Positions 35,201-41,969 of a stretch of 64,000 nucleotides of DNA are shown piece by piece (the stretch's first letter is position 1; each line of letters begins with the position of its first letter). This DNA comes from Chitinophagales bacterium. GTDB lineage: Bacteria; Bacteroidota; Bacteroidia; Chitinophagales; Saprospiraceae. Under the pieces are notes generated by a model. The model was not told the DNA's origin and made no database searches. It saw nothing but the letters and a program-made list of their open reading frames with translations. The DNA lies in the NCBI GenBank assembly GCA_017303475.1, contig JAFLBO010000023.1, forward strand, positions 30,349 to 94,348, given 5' to 3'. The position numbers and the translations under genes are program-made.

Positions 35201-35630
35201 AGCCAAATTTACCTGCATAGATACTTCCTTTACCTTGAATGGAATAACCTACACACAGCCAGGCGATTACCTCAAACAGCTTGATCCGTGTACTTACGAA
35301 CGGTTTATTCTGGCTAAAAATGAGGATGAATGCCTGAATGTATATGTGCCTAATGTCATTCAAGCGGAAAGTGAAGGAGAAAACGGCTGGTTCACCATTT
35401 ATGCCAATAGTGGATCTGGAATACAGATCAACTACCTGCGTGTTTTTGATCGTTGGGGCAACCAGGTGTTTCAGAACAAGCAGTTTTTGCCCAATAATCC
35501 ACAGTTGGGCTGGAACGGCACCTTAGGTGGACAGCGATGTCAGTTAGGCGTATATGTGTATGTATGCGAACTGCAATTGCCGGATGGCAGCACCCAGGTA
35601 AAATCTGGTGATGTAACACTGATCAGGTAA
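32283..35630 (+). CDS. Large secreted repeat protein with T9SS type B C-terminal domain
   Basis: An 1115-residue surface protein. A signal peptide (about 1-19) precedes a Cys-rich region (about 75-240: CAEAPLLCASYLDNTPF, FCFPIDHSRWLRFSACEPTV), mixed Ig/PKD-like units, and at about 595-1010 a tandem of roughly 107-residue repeats, each with CPG[DEA]CF[TS]F-GQT-CPQPGDT, ANGCDS and DPCT-EQF. The final 95 residues (VYVPNVIQAESEG, LRVFDRWGNQVF, GVYVYVCELQLPDGS) are the gliding-motility-associated type B sorting domain, used for type IX secretion and surface attachment. Probably an adhesin or matrix protein. Confidence 0.9.
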   Translation: MKKLVLLTASLFVAFGLWANSTYVPVIGFGTEKTKPLTDTLIQIPVTVCDEDLPYAFGNQLINDPGTYWDTLQTSTGGDSIIQLNLLVKCCQSSSNTPNFADICAEAPLLCASYLDNTPFHLQNSTADIPGNLAAQFCFPIDHSRWLRFSACEPTVTLELTVQQCSGANPAQEGVEMALFSSLDCLNFSRIGNCYQTPLGQTQTMQFDGLIPGVEYYLFADGISAEVCAFRLKALSGINTGVPDDFISSGTATDGMINGDKDVCPGEIVVYTLTPPTCKKTTPEFACSPPDDACGFCGTVLELDTVTYKWHIPECARFLGDSTGLSVEIIYDQCVFFTDTVVIQQIWVEAIWSFSDTTFVQNDTLVFCDCYPGSITCGNIPPCDVRIHFDVEDVFLTIPCVGPPPSFMGIPYPDPGIFTQSDVPNCILYIIHVDKETGPPITASPPISTITCVFTPGLLATSTGQITWFPPFGFPENTPAINAYDPGVYTAVATGANGCTSSASVVVQMNIIYPGAYAGPDQVLCAEENPVQLHAGFGGPNILYHWSNGANISNPVVNQPVGTVNYTLTVTNAANGCTNTDNVMVTVKPPIVTSLASISLCQGDCFTLGGQQFCPTGPNSPAQVVLTSFNGCDSVLFQPYTLIPPTILQLGIIAKLNCNLTQVSLHGEIYDSPGNYMIETGPCTYEAFTILQDIQTKLLNLPPKTLCPGDCFTFQGQTICPQPGDTPPSILLTAANGCDSIVTQPFVFQAPDTVQTGQVAVLNCAITTATHHGITYTQPGVYTFQVDPCTVEQFSIGQDIQSPPPTMLSAVSVCPGECFSFNGQTVCPQPGDTAPSMLLAAANGCDSVVTQPFVFQAPDTVQTGQVALLNCAVTAAMHNGITYTQPGVYAVQVDPCTVEQFSIGQDIQTPPPTMLSAVSVCPGACFTFNGQTICPQPGDTPPSMLLTAANGCDSVITQPFVVQAPDTVQMGTVAKFTCIDTSFTLNGITYTQPGDYLKQLDPCTYERFILAKNEDECLNVYVPNVIQAESEGENGWFTIYANSGSGIQINYLRVFDRWGNQVFQNKQFLPNNPQLGWNGTLGGQRCQLGVYVYVCELQLPDGSTQVKSGDVTLIR
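34083..35330 (+). repeat. Tandem 321-bp coding repeats in the T9SS type B protein
   Basis: Three close copies start at about 34401, 34722 and 35043, exactly 321 bp (107 codons) apart, preceded by a degenerate unit near 34083 and followed by a partial one. Conservation at the DNA level is high between copies two and three, which suggests recent duplication and possible copy-number change. Confidence 0.9.
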
Positions 35631-35648
35631 GGTGTTGAGGTCGACATT

Positions 35649-35748
35649 TTTAGTTTCACCGCAGAGTCGGAGAGGCGCGGAGAGGTGTAAGTCATTGATT
35701 ATCAGAATCTCTGCGTCTCTCCGTCTCTGGGGTAAAATTACTTTTGAA
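35649..35748. repeat. GCAGAGGCGC inverted element, copy A
   Basis: Convergent gap between the T9SS protein and DUF2200. Left arm has ACCGCAGAG and GAGAGGCGCGGAGAGG; right arm has CTCTGCGTCTCTCCGTCTCTG and then GGTAAAATTACTTTTGAAA, which matches the end sequence of the copies at 62219 and 63696. The left end is degenerate. Confidence 0.8.
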
Positions 35749-35757
35749 ACACCGGAA

Positions 35758-36117
35758 CTACGACCTCAATATCTTATCCATAGGCTTCCCTTTCGCCAGC
35801 TCGTCGATCAGTTTATCCAGATACCTGACTTTCTGGATAATGGGATCGGTTATGTCTTCCACCCTGTAACCACAAATGACGCCGGTTATTTTGCTTACAT
35901 TGGGATTCAGCAGAGGTGCATTGTTGAAAAAGGTCTCGAAATTGGTTTTGTTTTCCAGGAGAGCGTTCAGAGATGATGCATCATAACCTGTGAGCCAATA
36001 GATGATTTCATCCACCTCGTCTTTGGTGCGGCCTTTTTTCTCAGCTTTGGCGATATACATGGGGTAAACGCCTGCAAAGGACATTTTATAAACACGTTCG
36101 TTGTTTTTGTCGGTCAT
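35758..36117 (-). CDS. DUF2200 family protein
   Basis: A 119-residue cytoplasmic protein of DUF2200, recognised from VYKMSFAGVYPMYIAKAEKKGRTKDEVDEIIYWLTGY at the N-terminus and VRYLDKLIDELAKGKPMDKIL at the C-terminus, where the active or binding motif CGYRVEDI lies before it. Biochemical role unknown. Close to normal length. The gene ends at a convergent hairpin element, which may stop its transcript. Confidence 0.9.
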   Translation of the reverse strand: MTDKNNERVYKMSFAGVYPMYIAKAEKKGRTKDEVDEIIYWLTGYDASSLNALLENKTNFETFFNNAPLLNPNVSKITGVICGYRVEDITDPIIQKVRYLDKLIDELAKGKPMDKILRS

Positions 36118-36128
36118 GATTTATTCTT

Positions 36129-36557
36129 TTATGTTGGTTCCTGATAAAATTCTTTTTTGGTGAACAGGTGAATCATAATAACTGCGCCCAATACCAAAGT
36201 TATCAGGTTCGGAGGGAAAATACTGGCAAGCATTGCTAAAATATTGACAAACAACATAGTTTTCCAAATCCAATAAGGCCTGAAATTGAACCTGTGAAAG
36301 CCTATCAACTGGATTACAAAACCAAGGATTAGTGCAATAGTAGTTCCCATTTGTGCCAGTAAGGAAATAAGCATGCCGTCAGCCAGCTGAACGGAATCTG
36401 GCGCGCCTTCAGTTTGCAGCGATGAATAACTCATCCAGGAACCAACCAGACTTACTATAGCGCTTACAGTGCAAGCTATGAATACAAATCCGACAATATA
36501 GCCTATCATTCGGCTGTTTTGCCTAGGTTGGGGTATTTCATTATCAAGTATTTCCAT
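36129..36557 (-). CDS. Small membrane protein, unknown
   Basis: A 142-residue protein with a short polar N-terminus and about four hydrophobic segments (MIGYIVGFVFIACTVSAIVSL, LLAQMGTTIALILGFVIQLIGF, MLFVNILAMLASI, LITLVLGAVIMIHLF). No family recognised. The start at 36557 (MEILDNEIPQPRQNS) is preferred; a longer frame up to 36641 gives an unlikely polar extension. Eleven nucleotides separate it from DUF2200 on the same strand. Confidence 0.65.
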   Translation of the reverse strand: MEILDNEIPQPRQNSRMIGYIVGFVFIACTVSAIVSLVGSWMSYSSLQTEGAPDSVQLADGMLISLLAQMGTTIALILGFVIQLIGFHRFNFRPYWIWKTMLFVNILAMLASIFPPNLITLVLGAVIMIHLFTKKEFYQEPT

Positions 36558-36651
36558 GGTGGTTAAAATGGCTGCTTTTGAACAGGTTTTGTTTTTGTGC
36601 ATGTTAGTGACATGGGCAAAGGTAGTGTTTAGAAGACACACGCTAACGCGA

Positions 36652-37410
36652 CTATGATTTTATCCTGTTTATGATACAATCCTCAAATGCTTTGGTCAAT
36701 TCTTCTTTGTCATCTTTCCCTTTTGGACATCTATGCACGGAAGAAATAAAAATCAGGCCGGTTGTTTGAGGCGAAAGTTCCAACACCGAAATGGTGGCTT
36801 CAAAATTGGAAAAACAAAAGGAAGATGGCAAAGAAATGGTAAGTGTATCAGGATTATTATCGCTGAATCTTACACCATGGCCATAATTCAAACTATCAAT
36901 ACTATTTAACCTGGATAATAAGGTGTCTTTTGGATATGGCAGCGTATAAACTTTTTGGATGTCAACCTCGGTTCTGTAACTCGTTGCCATAAATGCAAAT
37001 GCTGCAGTCAATATGGGTAAAATGGGGTGCAGCCTGAGTAAGGGTTGATGTTGCCCGGATTTAAGATAGCCAAATGCAAGGGGAAGCATGACCAAAGCCA
37101 GCAGATCTGAAAGATCCACTGTTCTTTGAATAGAAAATGGCAGGAGATTATTCCAACTATCTATAAAAGGCTGACTATATGCGGATTTCCAGTAAATGAA
37201 AAATAAACCGATGCCCCACAATGTTATGGTGCGATACTGCGGGAAAAAACCAGTCCAGAAAAGGGCAAATACAAACAGCCCTGAAAAGTCGGACAGTTTA
37301 CCTGTCAGCCAGTTGTGGTATTGATTTTTCCAGATGAAATCATTCAATAGCAGGATACTGAGTCCGAGCAAAAAACCGGTGGAACTAAAAAATGAGTACT
37401 TTTTTTTCAT
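36652..37410 (-). CDS. Polytopic membrane protein, unknown
   Basis: A 252-residue protein with four to five helices in the first 150 residues and a soluble C-terminal domain with three Cys. The segment NDFIWKNQYHNWLTGKLSDFSGLFVFALFW (a helix hairpin with a conserved KLSDFxGL) is shared with uncharacterised membrane proteins of several phyla, as I recall. No function known. Relatively AT-rich DNA. Possibly cotranscribed with the following small membrane protein. Confidence 0.65.
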   Translation of the reverse strand: MKKKYSFFSSTGFLLGLSILLLNDFIWKNQYHNWLTGKLSDFSGLFVFALFWTGFFPQYRTITLWGIGLFFIYWKSAYSQPFIDSWNNLLPFSIQRTVDLSDLLALVMLPLAFGYLKSGQHQPLLRLHPILPILTAAFAFMATSYRTEVDIQKVYTLPYPKDTLLSRLNSIDSLNYGHGVRFSDNNPDTLTISLPSSFCFSNFEATISVLELSPQTTGLIFISSVHRCPKGKDDKEELTKAFEDCIINRIKS

Positions 37411-37451
37411 GATATAAGAAGGTTTGGGTGAATTTGATCAAACAGGTAAGG

Positions 37452-37769
37452 CTATTCCTCTATAATCTTGTTTGATATACTTGCCGGCAAATGCTTGAAT
37501 AGGGCTATAACAGGCTCCTCTGCCATCAGTAACACAACACCATCCTGACTGGTTATCAGCACAATTCGTTGTTTGGCATCCTGAATAGATAACTCCTGGT
37601 TCAATACAGACACAAATTTTTTTACGTAGCGCTCTATCTGAGGTGCTTCCAGATTGCCTTCTGCAAACACTATATTTTTTCCCTTTATTTCTATCTCATG
37701 TTTAAAGTATTGACTCTTCAACAGTGGAATGCAGTAGAATAGCAACAGGGTAAAAATGAGTCCTTTCAT
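37452..37769 (-). CDS. Small exported protein, unknown
   Basis: A 105-residue protein: signal peptide about 1-19 (MKGLIFTLLLFYCIPLLKSQ), then a mixed alpha/beta domain (EIEIKGKNIVFAEGNLEAPQIERYVKKFVSVLNQE). Not recognised. It sits between a T9SS protein and a membrane protein, all on the minus strand. Confidence 0.55.
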   Translation of the reverse strand: MKGLIFTLLLFYCIPLLKSQYFKHEIEIKGKNIVFAEGNLEAPQIERYVKKFVSVLNQELSIQDAKQRIVLITSQDGVVLLMAEEPVIALFKHLPASISNKIIEE

Positions 37770-37806
37770 GCTCTTAAAATATGCGCTTTCAGCAGGGCAA
37801 AAAGCA

Positions 37807-38835
37807 TCAAATCTTTACAAATCTGCCAAAACCGGTTTTTCCGTTTAAATCAGTGGTTTTTATGCCGTAAATGCCTGGCGGCAGGGATCCTATGGATAGC
37901 TCCGGTTCTGTCCATACGCCAATCAGTATAGACTGAGGATTGTACAGTTCCATGCGCGTCAGTTTGGCACCAGATTCCACAGTAATCACATCAGAAGCCG
38001 GATTGGGCGAGATGCGGATTCTTTCCCTTGCATTTTGCGGAGAGAAGGTATGGCTGATGATATTACAATTTTCCCAGGAGCCTTCGCAATACGCTTTCAG
38101 GTAGCCATATCTGAAATGAAATATGCCCTGGTATAAAAAGCCAACGCCTTCCAAAATTCTCACTGGTCCTTCCGGAATTGGACCGGGATTTTGCAGGTTT
38201 TGTAAATAGGATGGTATTCCGTAAGAATAATAGGTTTTGCGCAATTTATTGAAATGGGTTTCATATCTTATAGAGTCAACGTACCTCACGGGAATAATCC
38301 ATGGATTACTCATGGGCACATAGGCGCAATAGTTCAGGGCATCATCTTCTACGAGGTTGAAATCAAAAAGCAGATGCTCCTGAGTGGAACAGAAAGCAAT
38401 GTCTATGCAATCGTTTTCATAAGTGGCAGGATTATCTTCACAAGGGTTAGTAACGGGTATGGGCCAGTTATACACTTGTTTGGTGGTTATATCTTCCCTT
38501 ATCAGGCTAACCAGCTTTTGAGGGCCTAATTCATAAGGAAATGTGGCAAAAAACTGCAAAGGTTCGTTGACAGGATTTGCCTCCAGGGTGCCTTTTAAAG
38601 GATACTGATACACCTTTTTATAGGTTTTACCATCCACCAGCGTGTCTCCTTTCATGGTAATGAGAAAACCCGTGGTAGGGCGGGGTCTGTCGGTAAAATC
38701 ATAATAAATCCAATATTTATTTTCCTCTACCATAGGGATATAACTGGCTTGTGCGAACAGGCATTGCCACATGGCCAACATAGTGAAGGTCAAGAAGATA
38801 ACTCTTGTTCGGATGCGGCCTCCTGCTCCCGACAT
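37807..38835 (-). CDS. Secreted protein with T9SS type A sorting domain
   Basis: About 342 residues. The start at 38835 gives MSGAGGRIRTRVIFLTFTMLAMWQCLFAQ, a good signal peptide; ATG 38877 is an alternative 14 codons earlier and the frame stays open to 39009. The body (YIPMVEENKYWIYYDFTDRP, GDTLVDGKTYKKVYQYPL) matches a Bacteroidota secreted family of unknown role. The C-terminus, RISPNPASDVITVES to FGRFVKI, is a type A type IX sorting domain, so the protein is delivered outside or to the cell surface. Confidence 0.82.
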   Translation of the reverse strand: MSGAGGRIRTRVIFLTFTMLAMWQCLFAQASYIPMVEENKYWIYYDFTDRPRPTTGFLITMKGDTLVDGKTYKKVYQYPLKGTLEANPVNEPLQFFATFPYELGPQKLVSLIREDITTKQVYNWPIPVTNPCEDNPATYENDCIDIAFCSTQEHLLFDFNLVEDDALNYCAYVPMSNPWIIPVRYVDSIRYETHFNKLRKTYYSYGIPSYLQNLQNPGPIPEGPVRILEGVGFLYQGIFHFRYGYLKAYCEGSWENCNIISHTFSPQNARERIRISPNPASDVITVESGAKLTRMELYNPQSILIGVWTEPELSIGSLPPGIYGIKTTDLNGKTGFGRFVKI

Positions 38836-39007
38836 CGAACGAGTAAACAGTGCCCCGGAAAGTGTGGAATATGCCATGGTGTAGTAATGGTTGGAAATTA
38901 CCGTAAAAGTGCTCAAAAATGCCCATATTTTGTTGGGTTGACAAGCGATTTGTCGGGTATTGGCGCAATGTTTATGGAATTTCACAGGCTTGTGCTTCCG
39001 ACAGGGC

Positions 39008-39040
39008 AAAAAAAAACTCCGGCGGTTTCCCGTCGGAGTC
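39008..39040 (-). terminator. Intrinsic terminator of the cold-shock gene
   Basis: On the minus strand a 10-bp stem (ACTCCGACGG against CCGCCGGAGT, one G-U pair) with a four-base loop is followed by nine U residues. It lies 33 nt after the csp stop. Confidence 0.88.
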
Positions 39041-39072
39041 TTTGAATCGTATCGTCAAGATGCTTGGATCGC

Positions 39073-39264
39073 TTATGCGAGTTGTACATTGACAGCGTTC
39101 AAGCCTTTTTTGCCTTGTTGCGTATCGAAAGTGACAACGTCACCTTCACGTACGTTGTCAACCAAACCGCTGACGTGGACGAAAATCTCCTCGCCTGAGT
39201 TTGAGTCAACTACGAAACCGAAACCTTTGGTTTCGTTGAAGAACTTGATAGTTCCTTGATGCAT
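39073..39264 (-). CDS. Cold-shock protein (CspA family)
   Basis: A 63-residue OB-fold RNA chaperone. RNP1 KGFGFV and RNP2 IFVHVSGL are intact, and the N-terminus MHQGTIKFFNETKGFG is typical of Bacteroidota Csp. It binds single-stranded nucleic acids and melts RNA secondary structure. Single-gene unit with a strong terminator; the upstream 39265-39360 is A/T-rich, as expected for a highly expressed gene with a regulated leader. Confidence 0.96.
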   Translation of the reverse strand: MHQGTIKFFNETKGFGFVVDSNSGEEIFVHVSGLVDNVREGDVVTFDTQQGKKGLNAVNVQLA

Positions 39265-39429
39265 ACTAAAAAAATTGAAAAATGAAAAAAAGTTGTTCCG
39301 AAGAACGCATCAAAGGTAATATAAATAATTGAAAATCAAAGTTTTTTGCTTTTTTATTTCAATTAATAAATATTGAATGGACTGTTTTGCCACCGTTCAG
39401 ACCAGTAGTGTGAATGGGGTAAAACCTGC

Positions 39430-40182
39430 TCAGTTGCGGTAAAACAGCACTTTCGTACCATCCTGAGCAGTAATCATCATCACATTTTCGTGGAAGCCAT
39501 ATTTGCCCAGGCATTGGATTTGTGTTTGTCCGTTTTCGGTAGCAGTCAGGTAAAGTTGCTGGTTTTCTGTGTGCCAGGTGAGGCCGGCCACGATACCGTT
39601 GCCGCCGCTGCTTGAGCTGCCACTGTAGTCGGAACCGCCAACTACTGTACGGCTGCCACCGTCTGCTACCCGACCATCGGCATGGAACACCAGAGAAGAT
39701 TCGTTGGACATGGAGCCGCCGCCGTATCCACTGTTGTAGTTTTCCTGCCGGGTCCATTTGCCCACCAGGGCCGGATCCCGCTGTTTGCGATCGGCACTTG
39801 CTTGTGTTGTGGGTTTTTGTACACCTGTTTGAGTACCGTTTTTTTGTAGCAGGATTTCTTGTGTGATGCCCAGCAGTGATAATTGAAGGTTCAGGGTATT
39901 GCCTTGAAATACACCGGCGAGACCAAAACTAAAGCCCAGATTGACCTCCGTGCAGGTGCCGTTTAGTTTTTTATCCAGGATGTTGGCTTGCACTGTATAC
40001 CGGTTTGAGCCGTCGTACAATTCGCCGGTATAATTGGCCCCACTGCCTTTTAGCGAAAGGGTTACGGCGTCGCCGTTAAGGGAACCGGTGTATTGGCCGG
40101 AGTAGTCTTGCGCCAGGAGAATGCCGGGTAATAAACAAAGGAAAAAGAGAGGGAGCCATTGTGCTGCTGAACGGATAGTCAT
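39430..40182 (-). CDS. Exported protein, unknown
   Basis: A 250-residue secreted protein, signal peptide about 1-24 (ending GILLAQD). Two beta-rich parts, DYSGQYTGSLNGDAVTLSLKGSG at the start and KWTRQENYNSGYGGGSMSN onward, are joined by a polar linker; a Ser/Gly-rich patch (DYSGSSSSGGNG) lies near 200. The pattern of a treatment-of-empty-response domain (GRVADGG, TWHTENQQLYLT) recurs in proteins annotated as lipocalin-like, but I cannot assign a family. Confidence 0.65.
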   Translation of the reverse strand: MTIRSAAQWLPLFFLCLLPGILLAQDYSGQYTGSLNGDAVTLSLKGSGANYTGELYDGSNRYTVQANILDKKLNGTCTEVNLGFSFGLAGVFQGNTLNLQLSLLGITQEILLQKNGTQTGVQKPTTQASADRKQRDPALVGKWTRQENYNSGYGGGSMSNESSLVFHADGRVADGGSRTVVGGSDYSGSSSSGGNGIVAGLTWHTENQQLYLTATENGQTQIQCLGKYGFHENVMMITAQDGTKVLFYRN

Positions 40183-40256
40183 GGGTGTATGGGTTTTTAT
40201 GTCGAATTACGAGAGGATCTTGTTTGTAGTAGTTTTTCCCGATATCAATGTTTAGG

Positions 40257-41219
40257 TTAACAACAGAAAGGAGCAAAAAACATGGCCACTTTTTCGATCA
40301 GCTTCCCTGGTTTGGCTTTTGAGGTCAGGTATAAGAGTACTACACGGCCTTTATCGCCAAAATGAATGATGTAATCATCCTTTTCATCTCCGTCCAGGTC
40401 GCCCATGAAAGTAATTTCATTCGGATAATCGTACTCAGGCTTGTTCAAGAGCTGCTTTTTGTTGTCACGCTTTAAATACAATTCACCTGGCTTCCATTCC
40501 TTGAGGCCATCCAGCTCAATAAGTTCAACGGATGCACGCTCCAGATCAGATTGGTTTATTGGATTAGCCTGATTGTAATGGTAGAGCCTGATGCTTTTGC
40601 CCTGTACAACTGCATTGCGGGAAAGTCGTCCTTTTTTGTTGCCAATAATGAAAGAAAGGCGATCGTTCTTCGAGGCGGAAATGATCAATTCGCAGGTAAT
40701 TGTTCTTGAACGATAGTAGCTAATGTTAATTTCTTCAATGGTGTAATTTCCATGACTATCCTCGAAGTAACCAAACCATTTCCAGCCAGAGGGATCATGT
40801 AAATTATTGAATGCACAGCCGCAACCGGGAAACAGCAAAACAAATTCTTCTGTAAAATTTTCGGCGAAAAAGTTTTTATTGTCTGGTGGGTAGCCCAGGT
40901 AAAAATCGAGCACATACCCTCGTATGTTCTGGTATTCCACCTGTACCCAGTTACCTTCTATCAGTTCCTTTTCTTTATTATGGCTATGCCGAACGTAAAG
41001 AGAATCGGTTTTAAATGATTTTTCCGACAAATATCTAACCGAGGAGCCGAAGGGGATATTGGCAATTTTCTTCGAATCAACCCCAGGCTTGCTTCTGAGA
41101 TTTAATCCGCCATTGGCTATTACAAATGTTGCATTTGTATCAACCGGGATATTTTGACCAGACAAAAGTGTGGCAAAGAAAAAAACAGGGCTTAGGAGCA
41201 AAAAAAATTTCACAGACAA
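40257..41219 (-). CDS. Secreted SH3-domain protein
   Basis: A 320-residue exported protein, signal peptide about 1-21 (ending LLSGQ). Residues 30-105 form a bacterial SH3 domain (ATFVIANGGLNLRSKPGVDSKKIANIPFGSSV, NWVQVEYQNIRGYVLDFYLG), often used to bind peptidoglycan or proteins. The remainder is unknown; it ends with a section on FMGDLDGDEKDDYIIHFGDKGR that looks like a calcium-binding FG-GAP-type loop (DLDGDEKDD). DNA is AT-rich. Confidence 0.75.
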   Translation of the reverse strand: MSVKFFLLLSPVFFFATLLSGQNIPVDTNATFVIANGGLNLRSKPGVDSKKIANIPFGSSVRYLSEKSFKTDSLYVRHSHNKEKELIEGNWVQVEYQNIRGYVLDFYLGYPPDNKNFFAENFTEEFVLLFPGCGCAFNNLHDPSGWKWFGYFEDSHGNYTIEEINISYYRSRTITCELIISASKNDRLSFIIGNKKGRLSRNAVVQGKSIRLYHYNQANPINQSDLERASVELIELDGLKEWKPGELYLKRDNKKQLLNKPEYDYPNEITFMGDLDGDEKDDYIIHFGDKGRVVLLYLTSKAKPGKLIEKVAMFFAPFCC

Positions 41220-41291
41220 ATTTATCCTGTTTTATGTCAAAATTCCAAACAGCCAGCGGGCTTCAAACTTTTTGATGGTTAATCCGCTAAT

Positions 41292-41639
41292 TTATAATTC
41301 GGTTACCCGAATTCGGCCTCTGGCTATGGTAATAAAATAGTTGCTATCCTGAGTTACGTATTTTTCGATAACTGTAAGAAGCAGAGCGCGTATTTCATCA
41401 ATGTCAATTTTGTTATAGCGTAAAAATACGATGGTTAAACGAGCGATTTTATGAGCGAATACCAATTCGCCAAAATCTTTATCTTCAGTTATTAAAACGG
41501 CTTTTTCTTGCATTGCCATCGTTACAACAGAAGTGTCTGATATCCCTCTGAATTGTTCATAAACAGATAGGACTTCATAGCCAGCCTCACGCAGATCACT
41601 AATAAACCGGAAATTTAAATTTTCATCTGCAAGAATCAT
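41292..41639 (-). CDS. DUF5615 PIN-like protein (putative toxin)
   Basis: A 115-residue PIN-like RNase-fold protein. Acidic residues expected for the fold are present: ILADENLNFR (first Asp/Glu pair), ITEDKDFGELV (third Asp pair). The family is found as the toxin-like partner of DUF433 proteins; targets are unknown. The ATG overlaps the DUF433 stop codon by one base (TGATG), so it is translationally coupled to it. Confidence 0.85.
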   Translation of the reverse strand: MILADENLNFRFISDLREAGYEVLSVYEQFRGISDTSVVTMAMQEKAVLITEDKDFGELVFAHKIARLTIVFLRYNKIDIDEIRALLLTVIEKYVTQDSNYFITIARGRIRVTEL

Positions 41640-41866
41640 CAGGCGGTAGCTTCAAATACGATTTCATCCGCAATTTTGTCGGCAGCATATGCAAATGCGG
41701 CCTGTATTAAAGGAAGGGTGAGATGAGGGTACATCTCCAGAATATCATTCACCGTGAAGCCATCGGCGAGTTTGCGCATAATATGTTCAACGGTTATGCG
41801 AGTGCCTTTAATAACTGGCTTTCCAAGCATTACTTGTGGATTGCGCTCGATGAGTGGATGCTCCAT
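41639..41866 (-). CDS. DUF433 protein (putative antitoxin)
   Basis: A 75-residue helix-turn-helix-like protein: ERNPQVMLGKPVIKGTRITVEHIMRKLADGFTVNDILEMYPHLT is the DUF433 core (GKPxIxGTRI). First gene of a two-gene unit with the PIN-like protein. It is expected to bind DNA upstream and to neutralise the partner, by analogy with VapBC. Divergent from the radical SAM gene; the short shared region is AT-rich. Confidence 0.88.
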   Translation of the reverse strand: MEHPLIERNPQVMLGKPVIKGTRITVEHIMRKLADGFTVNDILEMYPHLTLPLIQAAFAYAADKIADEIVFEATA

Positions 41867-41954
41867 ATTAATATTTTTTCAGTCTCAAAAATAGGTTATT
41901 TTTGTGAAAATCTGGCTCAATGTAACTTCCTTCTTGCAATTTATTTCTTTGCCT

Positions 41955-41962
41955 GATCTTTG
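41955..41962 (+). promoter_or_regulatory. -7 box for the radical SAM gene
   Basis: GATCTTTG, one mismatch to TAnnTTTG, ends 7 nt before ATG 41970. It supports this start over the GTG at 41904 upstream. Confidence 0.4.
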
Positions 41963-41969
41963 CCCCCCA

